DNA of 64,000 nucleotides from Saprospiraceae bacterium. GTDB taxonomy: Bacteria; Bacteroidota; Bacteroidia; Chitinophagales; Saprospiraceae. This document shows positions 1 to 9,610 of this stretch, in pieces; position 1 is the first letter of the stretch; each line of letters opens with the position of its first letter. The DNA lies in the NCBI GenBank assembly GCA_029263015.1, contig JAJCYI010000138.1, positions 1 to 64,000 on the forward strand. The letters run 5' to 3'. Below the pieces are notes generated by a model. That model had not been told where the DNA came from and made no database searches. It worked only from the letters and a program-made list of their open reading frames with translations. The position numbers and the translations under genes were made by a program.

Positions 1-28
1 ACCTGCCTACCGGCAGGCAGGTTTTTTC
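1..28 (+). terminator. Probable terminator of a gene left of the window
   Basis: CCTGCC and GGCAGG form a short stem around TACC and are followed by CAGG and a run of six T on the plus strand. This reads as an intrinsic terminator for a plus-strand gene ending before the window. The stem is short and the upstream gene is unseen. Confidence 0.45.
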
Positions 29-151
29 GTCAGACAAGGCAAAAAAAATTAGCATAGCCATAGCTACGGTCATTTTTTTTAACAAAGTATGGCGGAAAAA
101 GAGCCCGCCAAAAGTGTCGATTATTTGAGTTCACCTACTTACTATTCCAAA

Positions 152-186
152 GATCGGTCGGATTGCCTAAGCGGCAGTCCGATCGG
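152..186. repeat. Imperfect hairpin in the intergenic spacer
   Basis: CGGATTGCC and GGCAGTCCG pair around TAAGC with one mismatch, extended by GATCGG on both sides. A similar GATCGGA-rich hairpin lies at about 7825-7853. Apart from this and the two terminators, I see nothing in positions 29-228. Confidence 0.4.
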
Positions 187-228
187 CGACATTTGGTAAA
201 ATTCAAAAAAGTGTACGGCAGAGAAAAC

Positions 229-271
229 AAAAATAAAAAAAAGGCAAGAGGATTATCCTCTTGCCTTTAAA
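229..271 (-). terminator. Terminator of the TPR membrane-protein gene
   Basis: AAAGGCAAGAGGA and TCCTCTTGCCTTT form a perfect 13-bp stem with a two-base loop at about 240-267. On the minus strand it is followed by a T-rich run. It lies about 30 bp after the stop codon of the gene at 298-987, as expected for Rho-independent termination. Confidence 0.8.
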
Positions 272-297
272 AATTATTGGATTGTATTGAAATATTG

Positions 298-987
298 CTA
301 TTTCAGGCTAGTAATGTATTTGGAAGCTTCCCGTGCTTCATTAGAAGATGGGTAATCGCTTTTGATGCGTTCCCAAGCACTGAGTGCGTCTGGGTTGTTG
401 CCCAATTTTTGACTGAGCATGGCCACTTTTTTCAAATAATAAGGAGTCAATAAATCATTGTCACCAGCAGAGACAGCATCGTTGTAATGGCTCAAGCCTT
501 TTTCCAGTTCACCTTTCTCAGACCAAGCGTCACCAAGTGTGCCTTGTTTCATGATCGGCAACAGTTCCCCTTGCGCATCGAACTCTTCCAAGTAGGAAAT
601 GGCAGCGTCATATTGACCGAGGTTCAATGTGGAAATACCAGAATAATAAAGCGCCGCATTGGCCGCATTGGTACCGCTGTAGTCTTTTACGATGTCAGCA
701 AAACCAGGATACCCTCCGCCTGGATTGGCCAGTGCAAGGCCAAATGAATCACGCTGGAATTGATATTCTGCTTCAGCCATTTGCTCTACTACACCTGCTT
801 GACGAGGCTTCAAGTAAAGGTTGCTATATGCAAGATACCCCCCAACGATCAGCACGAATACGATGGCCCCGATCAGTATGGGTTTCTGGTTCTTCTCGAA
901 ATAGTCTTCCGCCTGACCTGTTACTTCCGTGATGTCAAGGAGTATTTCATCGTCTTTTTTCTTCTTGTTTTTCTTACGTTTAGCCAT
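298..987 (-). CDS. Membrane-anchored tetratricopeptide-repeat protein (YfgM-like)
   Basis: This 229-residue protein has a very basic N-terminus (MAKRKKNKKKKDDE), one transmembrane helix at about residues 37-57 (ILIGAIVFVLIVGGYLAY) and a C-terminal region of degenerate TPR helices (for example GTNAANAALYYSGISTLNLG and YLKKVAMLSQKLG). That layout matches the YfgM/TPR_21-type family: a single membrane anchor with an extracytoplasmic TPR domain. In proteobacteria YfgM is an ancillary factor of the Sec translocon and its chaperones; transferring that role here is inference. A hairpin terminator lies just downstream. The gene is separated from pdhA by another terminator, so it is probably transcribed alone. 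The start is the first Met of a sensible basic N-terminus; no Shine-Dalgarno sequence is evident. Confidence 0.8.
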   Translation of the reverse strand: MAKRKKNKKKKDDEILLDITEVTGQAEDYFEKNQKPILIGAIVFVLIVGGYLAYSNLYLKPRQAGVVEQMAEAEYQFQRDSFGLALANPGGGYPGFADIVKDYSGTNAANAALYYSGISTLNLGQYDAAISYLEEFDAQGELLPIMKQGTLGDAWSEKGELEKGLSHYNDAVSAGDNDLLTPYYLKKVAMLSQKLGNNPDALSAWERIKSDYPSSNEAREASKYITSLK

Positions 988-1109
988 TGAACAATGTCTT
1001 TATTAATTTCCAACAGGGAGTAACGGGATCTTCTGTTTCCTTCCTGCCAAATGTACCGTGTAAAAGTAAATTGCCAACTCCTATACGGTTGGGTTTTGAA
1101 AAAGTGGCG

Positions 1110-1117
1110 CAAAAGTA
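1110..1117 (-). promoter_or_regulatory. Candidate Bacteroidota -7 box upstream of the TPR gene
   Basis: The minus strand reads TACTTTTG followed by CGCC, matching the Bacteroidota -7 consensus TAnnTTTG. It lies about 125 bp upstream of the TPR-protein start. No convincing TTG -33 element is visible at the usual distance, so support rests on the -7 box only. Confidence 0.4.
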
Positions 1118-1155
1118 AGGAAAGTTGGAGAAATGTTGATCGGGGGATCGGGAAA

Positions 1156-1201
1156 AAGAAAAAGGGCTGCTAAAACCTAGTTTTAGCAGCCCTTTTTCTT
1201 T
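1156..1201 (-). terminator. Terminator of pdhA
   Basis: A long perfect inverted repeat (AAAGGGCTGCTAAAAC and its complement) surrounds a CTAG centre, with A-runs on one side and T-runs on the other, so it could work in both directions. It sits 43 bp past the pdhA stop codon. Confidence 0.85.
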
Positions 1202-1243
1202 CCTAAATTGTTGTAAAACCATCAGTAACACGGAGGTCTTTAT

Positions 1244-2293
1244 TTAATCCCTCATGTACGGATAATCATCTTGTTGATAATTGTCAGAATATAGCTCAGC
1301 TCCATCAGGGAAATCAGATTCTTCCGCAAATTTCACTGCATTGGTAATTTCTTCCTTGATCTTGTCTTTGATAGCTTGGATTTCGCCCTCGGTGGCAATT
1401 TTATTTTCGAGGATGGTCTTTTCAGTGACTTTGATCGGATCAATATCCATGTATGATCTCAATTCTTCCCTAGTACGGTAAGTCCCAGGGTCGGAAACAG
1501 AGTGACCTTTATAGCGATAGGTCTTTATTTCAAGAAAATAAGGCCCTTTGCCAGCACGGATATGCGCAACGGCTTTTTTCATAGCCTCATGGACCGATTC
1601 GGGTGTCATGCCATCCACTGCTTCGCTCGGCATTCCATAAGCATCTCCGAGTTTGTGAATTTCTTTGATATTGCTGGTACGCTCCACAGAAGTCCCCATT
1701 GCATAATGGTTGTTTTCGCAGATATAAAGCACGGGCAATTTCCAGGTCATGGCCATATTGAACGCTTCATGCAGCGCACCTTGACGGGCGGCACCATCAC
1801 CGAACATGGTCACACAGAGTTTATCGGTGCCTTTGTATTTTTCTGCAAATGCGATTCCAGTGCCAATTGGGATCTGTGCTCCAACAATCCCATTGCCCCC
1901 GAAGTAGCGGTTTTCTTTTGAGAAAAAGTGCATGGAGCCACCTTTGCCTTTGTTCACACCAGTTTCCTTTGCGTAAAGCTCGGCCATACAAGCGGAAGTG
2001 CTGCATCCTCTCCCAATAGCTATACCATGCTGGCGGTAGGCAGTCAAGACCGCATCTTCTGCTGTGATAGCTGATTCAATGCCAGCGGCCAATGCTTCTT
2101 GTCCAATATAAACGTGCAGGAATCCCCGGATTTTTTGCTGACTATAACCCAGCAATGCTTTTTCTTCAAATTTTCTGATCCGGAGCATTGACTCATACCA
2201 AGAGAGGTATTGATCTTTGCTGTATTTAGCTTTTTTAACAGTTGTTCTTTTTGGTGTGGCCTTTTTAGAGGCCGTCTTTTTTTCAGCTACCAT
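1244..2293 (-). CDS. pdhA: Pyruvate dehydrogenase E1 component, alpha subunit
   Basis: The 349-residue protein belongs to the thiamine-diphosphate E1-alpha family, which decarboxylates pyruvate and passes the acetyl group to lipoyl-E2 in the pyruvate dehydrogenase complex. Family features are visible: MLRIRKFEEK near the N-terminus, GFLHVYIGQEA, the ThDP-binding motif GDGAARQGALHEAF closing with CENNHYAMGT, and the regulatory-loop-like segment YRYKGHSVSDPGTYR. Length is normal for the two-subunit (alpha/beta) type. The first 25 residues are Lys/Thr/Ala-rich (KKTASKKATPKRTTVKKAK) and probably disordered, an extension seen in related Bacteroidota. No E1-beta or E2 gene is adjacent, so the subunits are encoded apart. 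A -7-like box lies 25 bp upstream and a strong terminator follows. Confidence 0.95.
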   Translation of the reverse strand: MVAEKKTASKKATPKRTTVKKAKYSKDQYLSWYESMLRIRKFEEKALLGYSQQKIRGFLHVYIGQEALAAGIESAITAEDAVLTAYRQHGIAIGRGCSTSACMAELYAKETGVNKGKGGSMHFFSKENRYFGGNGIVGAQIPIGTGIAFAEKYKGTDKLCVTMFGDGAARQGALHEAFNMAMTWKLPVLYICENNHYAMGTSVERTSNIKEIHKLGDAYGMPSEAVDGMTPESVHEAMKKAVAHIRAGKGPYFLEIKTYRYKGHSVSDPGTYRTREELRSYMDIDPIKVTEKTILENKIATEGEIQAIKDKIKEEITNAVKFAEESDFPDGAELYSDNYQQDDYPYMRD

Positions 2294-2317
2294 TTATTTT
2301 CAAATTTTATTTGGATG

Positions 2318-2325
2318 CAAAGTTC
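2318..2325 (-). promoter_or_regulatory. Candidate -7 box of the pdhA promoter
   Basis: The minus strand reads GAACTTTG followed by CATCC, one base off the Bacteroidota TAnnTTTG consensus, about 25 bp before the pdhA ATG. That would give a short untranslated leader, as is common in this phylum. A -33 element is not clear. Confidence 0.4.
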
Positions 2326-2340
2326 GGAAAGTTTTCCCTA

Positions 2341-2364
2341 ACCATTCACCATTCACCATTCATC
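2341..2364. repeat. Short heptamer tandem repeat (ATTCACC)
   Basis: About three copies of a 7-bp unit, CATTCAC / CATTCAT, lie between the pdhA start and the end of the next minus-strand gene. The same unit is expanded at 25978-26031. Confidence 0.7.
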
Positions 2365-2372
2365 AATCTAGG

Positions 2373-5192
2373 TCATCTCCCTGACCGCTCGATCTGCGTA
2401 GCGCTGGCTTGCTGAGTACCGAACATGTAAATATCCTGAATGTTGACGTGGGGGGGGCGGGTAGCAATAAAATAAATGGTTTCGGCAACATCGTTGGAAG
2501 TCAATGGCTGGAAATTTTCATAAACTTTGGCAGCTTTTTCTGTATCCCAGTCAAATCGAACACGTGCGAATTCAGTTTCCTCGACATGACCAGGAGCAAC
2601 TTGGCTCACCCGGATATTGTGCTTGTGGAGGTCTATGCGCATAGCCCGCGTGAGGGAACTAACGGCAGCTTTGGAAGCACAGTAAACATTGCCGCCAGGA
2701 TAAACTTCCGTGCCTGCAATGGATGATACATTAATGATGTGCCCTTTTTCCCGTTTGACCATGTGGGGGGAGATGGCTCGGGTAACGTACAATAAGCCTT
2801 TTACATTCGTGTCGATCATTGCGTCCCAATCTTCAAGGTTTCCTTCATGGATTGGCTCAAGTCCCCTAGAAAGGCCTGCATTGTTGATGAGTATGTCGAT
2901 GTTTTGCCAACCCTCTGGTAAACTATCCAATGCGTCTTTTACCGATTTTTGATCCCGCACATCAAAATTGACCGCACGGAAGGGCGTATTGTATTTTGTA
3001 GAAAATTCAGACGAAATTTCTTGGAGTCTTTCTTTTCGCCGACCAGTGATAATAACTTGATAGCCATTTTTTGCAAAAACCGCTGCTGTGGCTTTTCCAA
3101 TGCCAGAAGTCCCGCCGGTGATTAAGACCGTTTTGGTCTCTGTGCTCAATGATTGCACCTCTGCTTCCTCATTGAATTCCTCTATATCATCCATTGATTT
3201 TGGGCCCTCTATCGGATCATCCTCGAAATCAGGTTTTTGAGGAGGGGTGTCGGAAATTTCATTTTGGGGTATTTCAGCCGATTCAATAATTGATTCGAGA
3301 TTCTCTCCTATTTCTATAAAAGCGGCATCATTTTGCTCGGATTTCAACTCAGAATTGACGGCGGTCGCAATGGAGTAGAATTCTGCTGCTCTTTTCTTAT
3401 CTCCAAAATGATAATAAACCAGCGCCAAATCGTAATTGGCAAAGGGGTGGTTTGGGTGCAAAGCCAATGCCCGTTTGAAGTGCTTGATAGAATTCTCTGG
3501 CTCGTCAAGATGTTCGTTTAAAATGGTTGCCAGCACGTATTCGGCATCCGCGTTTTCCGCATCGTTTTCAATGGCCGTTTTAAAACATTCAGCTGCCTGT
3601 TTCTCTTCATTGTTAAAATGCCCAGCAATCAAAAGCCCCAACCGGTAATGAACATTTGGATAGGCCTGTTCACATTCTATTACTTTTTCAAAACACTTTT
3701 TTGCGCCATCAAAATCCTGTTGGTTTTCTGCCAATTCGGCCAACAAGAACCAGGCATCAGGATGCTTATTGTCCTGCTTAAGTAGCAATTCCAGTTGCGA
3801 TTTGGCTTTTTCTGCATCATTGGCGTACCTGCCAAGGGCATATGCATAATAATATCTAAGTGTCGTATTTTGTGAATGTTCTTCGACAGATGAAGCAAAG
3901 AGTGCAATGCCTTCTGGAATCTGCTTGTCTCGGAACAGCTCGACCGCTTCGTTGAGTATTTTACCAACATCAATTTTGTCGCTGATTGGAGGAGCTTCTT
4001 CCTCCATTTCAGGTTTAATAATATCTGAAAGCACTTCATTCTCGTCCAACCTTTGTTGGCTTAACTCCTTTTCTTCTGCTGAGAGGGCAACATTTTCATC
4101 TTCCTCATACAAAGAGTTGAAATCAATTTCATTCGGGTTTTCTGGGTCGTCAGTGACAAAATGGAATTCATCGATGTTGGAATCGTCAGTATCTGATTTT
4201 TCCAGAAAAACCTCATCCAGAATCGACAATAACTCATCATTTTCATCATCCAGTTTTTCTATTTCATTTTCTGTAAAATTGCTTGAGTGTTCCAATTTTT
4301 CTCTATTCCCATCCAATTCATCATTGCTCTCCTCCATCAATTTCTCTATAGGAACAGGCTGGACTTGTCCAGCTTCACCGGAAGGCTGGTGGCTATCAAG
4401 TAGGTCGATGCCTGGGATTTCTTTTAACACTTGCTCTGTGATTTCTTCATCCATCTCTTCCACGGAGACCTTCTGATCGATCTCAGCATTTTCAGCCATC
4501 AATTCTTCTGAAGATCTTTCTATCATTTCCACAAGCGAACGTTCGGTTTTTGCCTTGGATTTGGCCTTCTTCCTTTCCTTCTTTGACTGGAGTATAGCAG
4601 CGCCTTCAGGAATGGAATTGTCCGATGATTCCGTTCCGTTGGTTTGCCCAATGCTAGCGGTAAAATCTTCATGTTGTTGATATCCAATCCCTCTGATATA
4701 TCTTAAAAATTCCCCAACTTCAGCAGATATTTCTTTAACCACTGCGAGCTGCTCGTTCAAGTCTTCGTTCGGTTCCCGATTGCGTTTTTCCTTGCGTAGT
4801 TGCAAGTATCTTTCTTGCCAATAATTCATGTAATGGATAATATCGCCTACCCGTTCAAACTTGGTTTCTACCGTGATCGACCTCCCATCCTGGTCCTCGA
4901 CTTCTCCATTTGAAACGAGGGGGGTGAGCCTTTTTTCTTCGCTCCATTTATGTGCGGCATGAAGGGCTCCGTTCATGCAGCCAGTAGATTTCAGGAAATT
5001 ATCTGTAATCAATAAAATGATGGCACTTTCGATTGGCGCATCGGTACTGCCTATTTGCTCGGTGAGTGCTAAAGGATGTTTCTCAAGGATCATAGCCTCT
5101 TTCCCCTGTGCTTGCAGGGTAGCAGCGATATTCTCTGCAACGAGTTGGTTTTCAATGGAGTAGATGATGGTGTATTTGTTAAAGTTCGGCAT
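2373..5192 (-). CDS. TIR-like / TPR / short-chain dehydrogenase fusion protein
   Basis: This 939-residue protein has three parts. Residues about 6-130 resemble a TIR fold: [16 protein letters not shown], then [18 protein letters not shown], similar to the TIR stretch that normally reads SxxCxxEL. Residues about 200-400 are an acidic, Glu/Asp-rich linker. Residues about 400-610 hold TPR motifs ([54 protein letters not shown]). Residues about 686-939 are a complete classical SDR close to YdfG: cofactor motif [12 protein letters not shown], and catalytic VSS...YCASK. The SDR part probably oxidises a small hydroxy acid or sugar-type substrate with NAD(P); the substrate is unknown. The Glu that is catalytic in TIR NADases appears to be replaced (CMNG), so the TIR-like part may be a binding or assembly module (inference). 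Eight consecutive C on the coding strand fall inside the SDR end (2450-2457 on the plus strand) in frame. A large heptamer array lies directly upstream. Confidence 0.85.
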   Translation of the reverse strand: MPNFNKYTIIYSIENQLVAENIAATLQAQGKEAMILEKHPLALTEQIGSTDAPIESAIILLITDNFLKSTGCMNGALHAAHKWSEEKRLTPLVSNGEVEDQDGRSITVETKFERVGDIIHYMNYWQERYLQLRKEKRNREPNEDLNEQLAVVKEISAEVGEFLRYIRGIGYQQHEDFTASIGQTNGTESSDNSIPEGAAILQSKKERKKAKSKAKTERSLVEMIERSSEELMAENAEIDQKVSVEEMDEEITEQVLKEIPGIDLLDSHQPSGEAGQVQPVPIEKLMEESNDELDGNREKLEHSSNFTENEIEKLDDENDELLSILDEVFLEKSDTDDSNIDEFHFVTDDPENPNEIDFNSLYEEDENVALSAEEKELSQQRLDENEVLSDIIKPEMEEEAPPISDKIDVGKILNEAVELFRDKQIPEGIALFASSVEEHSQNTTLRYYYAYALGRYANDAEKAKSQLELLLKQDNKHPDAWFLLAELAENQQDFDGAKKCFEKVIECEQAYPNVHYRLGLLIAGHFNNEEKQAAECFKTAIENDAENADAEYVLATILNEHLDEPENSIKHFKRALALHPNHPFANYDLALVYYHFGDKKRAAEFYSIATAVNSELKSEQNDAAFIEIGENLESIIESAEIPQNEISDTPPQKPDFEDDPIEGPKSMDDIEEFNEEAEVQSLSTETKTVLITGGTSGIGKATAAVFAKNGYQVIITGRRKERLQEISSEFSTKYNTPFRAVNFDVRDQKSVKDALDSLPEGWQNIDILINNAGLSRGLEPIHEGNLEDWDAMIDTNVKGLLYVTRAISPHMVKREKGHIINVSSIAGTEVYPGGNVYCASKAAVSSLTRAMRIDLHKHNIRVSQVAPGHVEETEFARVRFDWDTEKAAKVYENFQPLTSNDVAETIYFIATRPPHVNIQDIYMFGTQQASATQIERSGR

Positions 5193-5225
5193 TGTTCAGT
5201 TTCTGAGTTTCTTAGAGTGATGAGT

Positions 5226-5555
<330 letters not shown>

Positions 5556-5556
5556 G

Positions 5557-6882
5557 TTACTCAACCATCTCCTTCACAAACTTGTCAAACTCCTCCACAA
5601 ATGCAGCATATTCGCTGGTGGCTGGGCCGTAAAACCCAGTGTGGATGCGCCTGACTTTATTGTCTTTGTCCAAAAAAACCATAGTTGGGTAGGAAAGGAT
5701 ATGGTTCAGCATGGGCAAGGCTTTGACTGCCTCTTTTTTGTCAGAACTGCCAGCATGGACAATTTCGTAAGGCATCCTAAATTTCTCCTTGTAGGTGCGA
5801 ATTATCTGGTTGGCTTTGTCCTTGTCCCTGTGCTTTTCAAATGACAGGGCAATCACGGCGAGGTCATCCATTTTGTTCTTGTGTAAATAATCCACTAAAA
5901 AAGTGGTTTCATCACGGCAGTTTGGACACCAAGTGCCGAGAATTTGAATGATTTTAGCTTTGCCTTGGTATTCAGGGTTGTCCAAAGAAATAGTTTTACC
6001 ATCGGGATTTTCAAAAGAAAAACTCAAGGTTTCATAGCCAGGCAAAAGGTAGGTCAGTGAATCGGGGTTGGTCAATGTGACGTGCTCATTCCGTTTTGCT
6101 TCCCAAGTGGTGACATAATGTTTGCCAGAGTAAAAAGCACCCGTTAAATTATTGTCATCCAGTATTTTACCTTCAAATAGAAAAGCGTGTGCGCCATCAA
6201 AAACAGAAAGCCAAAACTTGTCCGCCTGCACGGTTCCTTCCAAAAAACGGTAATCACCCGTTTCGGTCATAAATGTACCGGTAAGCCTATTGCCCTCCTG
6301 CTTAAAATCGCCAATGGCAGGGTAGGGTTCATCTTCATCAAGGCCGAAAGTTGCTTCCCATTTGCCTGTGAGGTCTGTTGAAGGCTCATTTTTAAGTGGC
6401 GTAAAACGGTAGGGCTTGCCTTGCGTTGCCACAAATGGAATAGCGTAGTTTTCCTTGTTCCGAACGACCCAACTGCCTTCGATTATATTGCCTGCAAAAG
6501 CCCCAGATATGTAAGAATCAAAAACTGGAAATTCGATGTGGATCGTATCTTGTGCGCGCGCTTTGCTTCGCCCAAAAGAAATGTGTTCCTTGGGCACCAT
6601 GATGCGTTCTTCTCCATTGATGATTTCAATATGGAATACCGAATCGTTGTCATAAACTACTTCAAAATTGAATGGGAGGATTCCTGGCTCAACATCCTGA
6701 AATTTCATATCAACCTTATCAGGCAATGGCTTGGCCTTTGGATTTAAGGAAACGAATTCAGGATTGATCTTAAGTGTCGCCCTCCATATGCCAGGGGGCA
6801 GGGCTGGGTAGGTGCCTTCAAAGACAATACAACCACTAATTGCCATGAGGGCCAACAATATTAGGATGGGCAGTTTGTTCAT
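5557..6882 (-). CDS. TlpA/ResA-like thioredoxin-fold lipoprotein
   Basis: The 441-residue protein begins with a lipoprotein signal ([10 protein letters not shown]; lipidated Cys at about residue 18). A long N-terminal region of about 270 residues, beta-rich and reminiscent of the DUF4369-type domains fused to Bacteroidota thioredoxins, is followed by a C-terminal thioredoxin fold at about 290-441. The active site is WCPNC in [15 protein letters not shown], and a cis-Pro region is seen at [10 protein letters not shown]. Proteins of this type are periplasm-facing thiol-disulfide reductases, acting for instance in cytochrome c maturation or oxidative repair; the partner here is unknown. The stop codon abuts the heptamer array. 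No neighbouring cytochrome genes are present. Confidence 0.85.
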   Translation of the reverse strand: MNKLPILILLALMAISGCIVFEGTYPALPPGIWRATLKINPEFVSLNPKAKPLPDKVDMKFQDVEPGILPFNFEVVYDNDSVFHIEIINGEERIMVPKEHISFGRSKARAQDTIHIEFPVFDSYISGAFAGNIIEGSWVVRNKENYAIPFVATQGKPYRFTPLKNEPSTDLTGKWEATFGLDEDEPYPAIGDFKQEGNRLTGTFMTETGDYRFLEGTVQADKFWLSVFDGAHAFLFEGKILDDNNLTGAFYSGKHYVTTWEAKRNEHVTLTNPDSLTYLLPGYETLSFSFENPDGKTISLDNPEYQGKAKIIQILGTWCPNCRDETTFLVDYLHKNKMDDLAVIALSFEKHRDKDKANQIIRTYKEKFRMPYEIVHAGSSDKKEAVKALPMLNHILSYPTMVFLDKDNKVRRIHTGFYGPATSEYAAFVEEFDKFVKEMVE

Positions 6883-7144
6883 TTGACCAGTAAATTGAAC
6901 AACGAATTATTATTTAAAATGATGGATCAATGAAAGTTTAAGGGGCTGAAAACCTTTTATTTACATAATTTATCCATCGTTATTCATTGTCTTTTGTTTT
7001 GTAATGCCCAAAATTATGAAAATGTTTTGGTAGTGCAATCTAATGTCATAATTTGTCACTTGCCAAAAGATGTGGTTAAAAGTAGAAGGGAATTTTCCAA
7101 AACCAACGAGCGCTTCTATAAATCATAAATCAACACTCAAAAAC

Positions 7145-7690
7145 TCACCTCGTCTTCTCTCCATGAAACTGCTCACGACTGTTTTGGAATAAAACATTGA
7201 ACGTAGTGAGGCTTCCGTAAATTCGGGTGATGTACTGTTGGAGGTTTACTTTTTCTTCGTCATTGAGGCCTTTGCTGGCATTGATCCGTTGCTCCATGAC
7301 CCGGAGGCGGTCACGTACCATTACTATTTTATGGAAAAATGACTCGATTGGAATTTCTTTAGACTGGAGGCTGTCGTCTTCTGGTTTGAGGATCATCGTC
7401 CCACCGACCCAACGATCACCAAGCGGTACTTCTTCGCTAATGTCCGACCACGCCCGCAGGATTTTCATCAATGATTTCTCGACTTCGTTGAAGGTCACGC
7501 CAGTTTCTGCAGTTACCGCTTCAATGACCTGCCACTTATCGTATTCTTTGCCGACCATTTTGATGCCGTAGGTCATGAAGCTGCATTCATAAGCTACTTT
7601 GTGCAATCGGATCACAACGCCGTCCCCATAAGCTGGGTGCTTTATTCTTGATCCTATGCCTAGTATTCCGTTGTTGGTTGAGTCACTCAT
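7145..7690 (-). CDS. Conserved hypothetical protein with an N-terminal SH3/Tudor-like motif
   Basis: I do not recognise this 181-residue protein as a named family. Near the N-terminus, GIGSRIKHPAYGDGVVIRL resembles the small beta-barrel motif (GxxVxHxxFGxGxV) at the C-terminus of UvrD/PcrA helicases, which contacts RNA polymerase or nucleic acid. The remainder is mostly predicted helical and charged (residues about 75-181), with no transmembrane segment or signal peptide, so it is probably cytoplasmic. It stands alone, with 260-310 bp spacers on both sides. A helical adaptor role is possible but unproven. Confidence 0.65.
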   Translation of the reverse strand: MSDSTNNGILGIGSRIKHPAYGDGVVIRLHKVAYECSFMTYGIKMVGKEYDKWQVIEAVTAETGVTFNEVEKSLMKILRAWSDISEEVPLGDRWVGGTMILKPEDDSLQSKEIPIESFFHKIVMVRDRLRVMEQRINASKGLNDEEKVNLQQYITRIYGSLTTFNVLFQNSREQFHGEKTR

Positions 7691-7900
7691 AATGGTTTAA
7701 TTTATTTTGCAAAAAACGGTTTTTGAATAGAAAAAATAAATACGCAATCAGTTTTTCATTGTTCCATAATCCTTTGAGTGTATAGCATTAAGCGGTATTA
7801 AATTCCTCAACTGGTACATTGATATCCGATCGGATGACTGTTCCGTCCGATCGAAGAGACATGATATTTCGACCCTGAAATACTACTAACCAAAATCATT
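7691..7900. other. Divergent intergenic spacer with GATCGGA hairpin
   Basis: The 308-bp spacer (7691-7998) separates divergently transcribed genes. It holds an inverted repeat (CCGATCGGA ... TCCGATCG, about 7825-7853), a promoter candidate at 7901-7929 and a heptamer-like tract at 7962-7996. I see no gene in it. Confidence 0.6.
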
Positions 7901-7929
7901 TTGACAAATAAGTCGAAGGACTACCTTTG
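7901..7929 (+). promoter_or_regulatory. Bacteroidota-type promoter for the GMC oxidoreductase cluster
   Basis: TTGAC at 7901-7905 and TACCTTTG at 7922-7929 are separated by 18-19 bases, a good match to the Bacteroidota sigma consensus (TTG, 17-23 bp, TAnnTTTG). It lies 70 bp before the first gene of the plus-strand cluster. Confidence 0.65.
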
Positions 7930-7961
7930 CGCCGAATTTACAGAAAAAACTAATTATTGGT

Positions 7962-7996
7962 AACTAATCACTAATCCCACCAATCACTATTCACTC
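7962..7996. repeat. Degenerate heptamer tract before a start codon
   Basis: Units such as ACTAATC repeat at about 7-bp spacing (ACTAATC ACTAATC, then CAATCAC, TATTCAC) and end 2 bp before the ATG at 7999. Confidence 0.55.
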
Positions 7997-7998
7997 AA

Positions 7999-9537
7999 AT
8001 GTACGATACCATAATGTACGATACCATAATAATAGGCAGTGGATTTGGCGGATCAATGGCTGCCCATCAGCTTGTAAATGCAGGAAAAAAAGTATTGATG
8101 CTCGAACGGGGCGGTTGGGTGAAGCGGGGCCCAGAAAATTGGTCGATGAAAGGGTCGCTGGAATTGACGCCTAATTATGATAAAAGCACGCCTTTGAAAG
8201 TTGTAAAAGGTGGGCATAAAAAAATAATGGGGCTATACTCCTGCGTGGGTGGGCCATCCCTTTTTTATGGTGGTGTCTCGTTCCGGTTTAGGGAAGGGGA
8301 TTTTGAAAAAAATGGAATTTTGGAAGGAAGGAATGCAACTGGTTGGCCGATCAATTATCATGATCTGGAACCATTTTACACCAAAGCAGAGCAGTTGTTG
8401 AATATTTCCGGTGAAAGTGGGATTGACCCGACGGAGCCTCCGCGTGGCAAACCTTTTCCACAAGGGCCACCCCCGTTGGCGGTTATTTCTCAAAAAGTGA
8501 AACGGGGGGCACAGCAGCTTGGCTTAAAGCCTTTTCAGTTGCCGCTGGCCATCAATTACGAAGACAAAAAACGGAATACCTGTGAAAGTTGCACCACCTG
8601 CGATACGTTTGCCTGTGCCATCGGTGCAAAAAATGACCTGGCAACGATGGTGATTCCCGACCTGATCGACAAGGGCTTGGAGCTTCAAAATAATACGGTT
8701 GTTACGCAGCTGAAATTTGAAAATGGAAAAATAAAAGAGGTAGTTGCGGTTGATAAATTGACAGGCAAAAAATTGACGTTTCAAGGTAAAAACATCATTC
8801 TTTCTGCTGGGGCATTGGGGTCGCCACATTTATTGTTATCGTCTGGTTTACAGGGAGTTAACCCTAGTGGAGAAGTTATTGGCCGGTATTTAATGCGACA
8901 TGTCAATTGCATCATATTTGGCATTTTTCCAGGCGTAGCTGATAAGGAAAACCGATTCCACAAACAACTCGCCATCCTCGATTATTACAATGGTCATCCT
9001 GGCGCAAAAATAAAGGGTAAGCTTGGTAGTTTGCAGCAAATTCCCACCCCTCCAATGGGGCTGGTTCAGAACGAAGTGCCGGGGCCGCTGGGAAAATTAT
9101 TGAGCCAGGGTGTTCGCCTGCTCACCGGTCTGTTGGCGATTGCCGAGGATCAACCTCAATTTTCTAATTCACTGACCATTGACCCCAATCAAAAAGATAA
9201 ATATGGATTACCGCAACCTGTCATCAGCCACGCGTATTCCAAGCGTGATTTGGCAGCGATAAAAGAGCTGATCGGCCCTGCAAAAAAAATTATGTCCAAG
9301 GCTGGGGCGCTGACACATTATGTTCACCACATCCGCACCTTTTCCCATGCAGTTGGCACAGTGAGGATGGGGAGCGACCCCAAAACTTCAGCTCTGGATG
9401 AAAATTGCCAATTTCGGGGAGTGGACAATTTGTTTGTGCTGGACGGCAGTTTCATGCCGACTTCTGCAGCAGTGAACCCTAGTTTGACAATTGCTGCCAA
9501 TGCGTTGCGGGTAGGGGAAATGGTTGCGAGGAGGTGA
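7999..9537 (+). CDS. GMC-family FAD-dependent oxidoreductase
   Basis: The 512-residue protein has the N-terminal FAD-binding dinucleotide motif GSGFGGSMAA (about residues 13-22) with LERGG at the second strand. It also has a cysteine-rich segment CESCTTCDTFAC at about 195-206, the C-terminal HAVGTVRMGSDP region and the closing NPSLTIAANALR typical of GMC oxidoreductases. These enzymes oxidise alcohols such as choline, sugars or sterols. Here it precedes a Gfo/Idh/MocA dehydrogenase, so a polyol or sugar-like substrate is plausible (inference). The start is unusual: 15 bp including the ATG are tandemly duplicated, giving MYDTIMYDTIIIGSG. The second ATG at 8014 gives the usual family N-terminus and may be the ancestral start. 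A promoter lies about 70 bp upstream. Confidence 0.88.
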   Translation: MYDTIMYDTIIIGSGFGGSMAAHQLVNAGKKVLMLERGGWVKRGPENWSMKGSLELTPNYDKSTPLKVVKGGHKKIMGLYSCVGGPSLFYGGVSFRFREGDFEKNGILEGRNATGWPINYHDLEPFYTKAEQLLNISGESGIDPTEPPRGKPFPQGPPPLAVISQKVKRGAQQLGLKPFQLPLAINYEDKKRNTCESCTTCDTFACAIGAKNDLATMVIPDLIDKGLELQNNTVVTQLKFENGKIKEVVAVDKLTGKKLTFQGKNIILSAGALGSPHLLLSSGLQGVNPSGEVIGRYLMRHVNCIIFGIFPGVADKENRFHKQLAILDYYNGHPGAKIKGKLGSLQQIPTPPMGLVQNEVPGPLGKLLSQGVRLLTGLLAIAEDQPQFSNSLTIDPNQKDKYGLPQPVISHAYSKRDLAAIKELIGPAKKIMSKAGALTHYVHHIRTFSHAVGTVRMGSDPKTSALDENCQFRGVDNLFVLDGSFMPTSAAVNPSLTIAANALRVGEMVARR

Positions 9538-9610
9538 GGTTTATAGGTTCTTGGTTCATAAATAAGTCATCCATTCTCAAGAGCATCGCTTTAGATATAT
9601 ATTTCGGAAA

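Noticed and set aside
2373-5192. Reading the TIR-like fusion protein as part of an anti-phage defence island
   Set aside because: No nuclease, cyclase, restriction or other defence gene lies nearby, and the NADase Glu appears absent.
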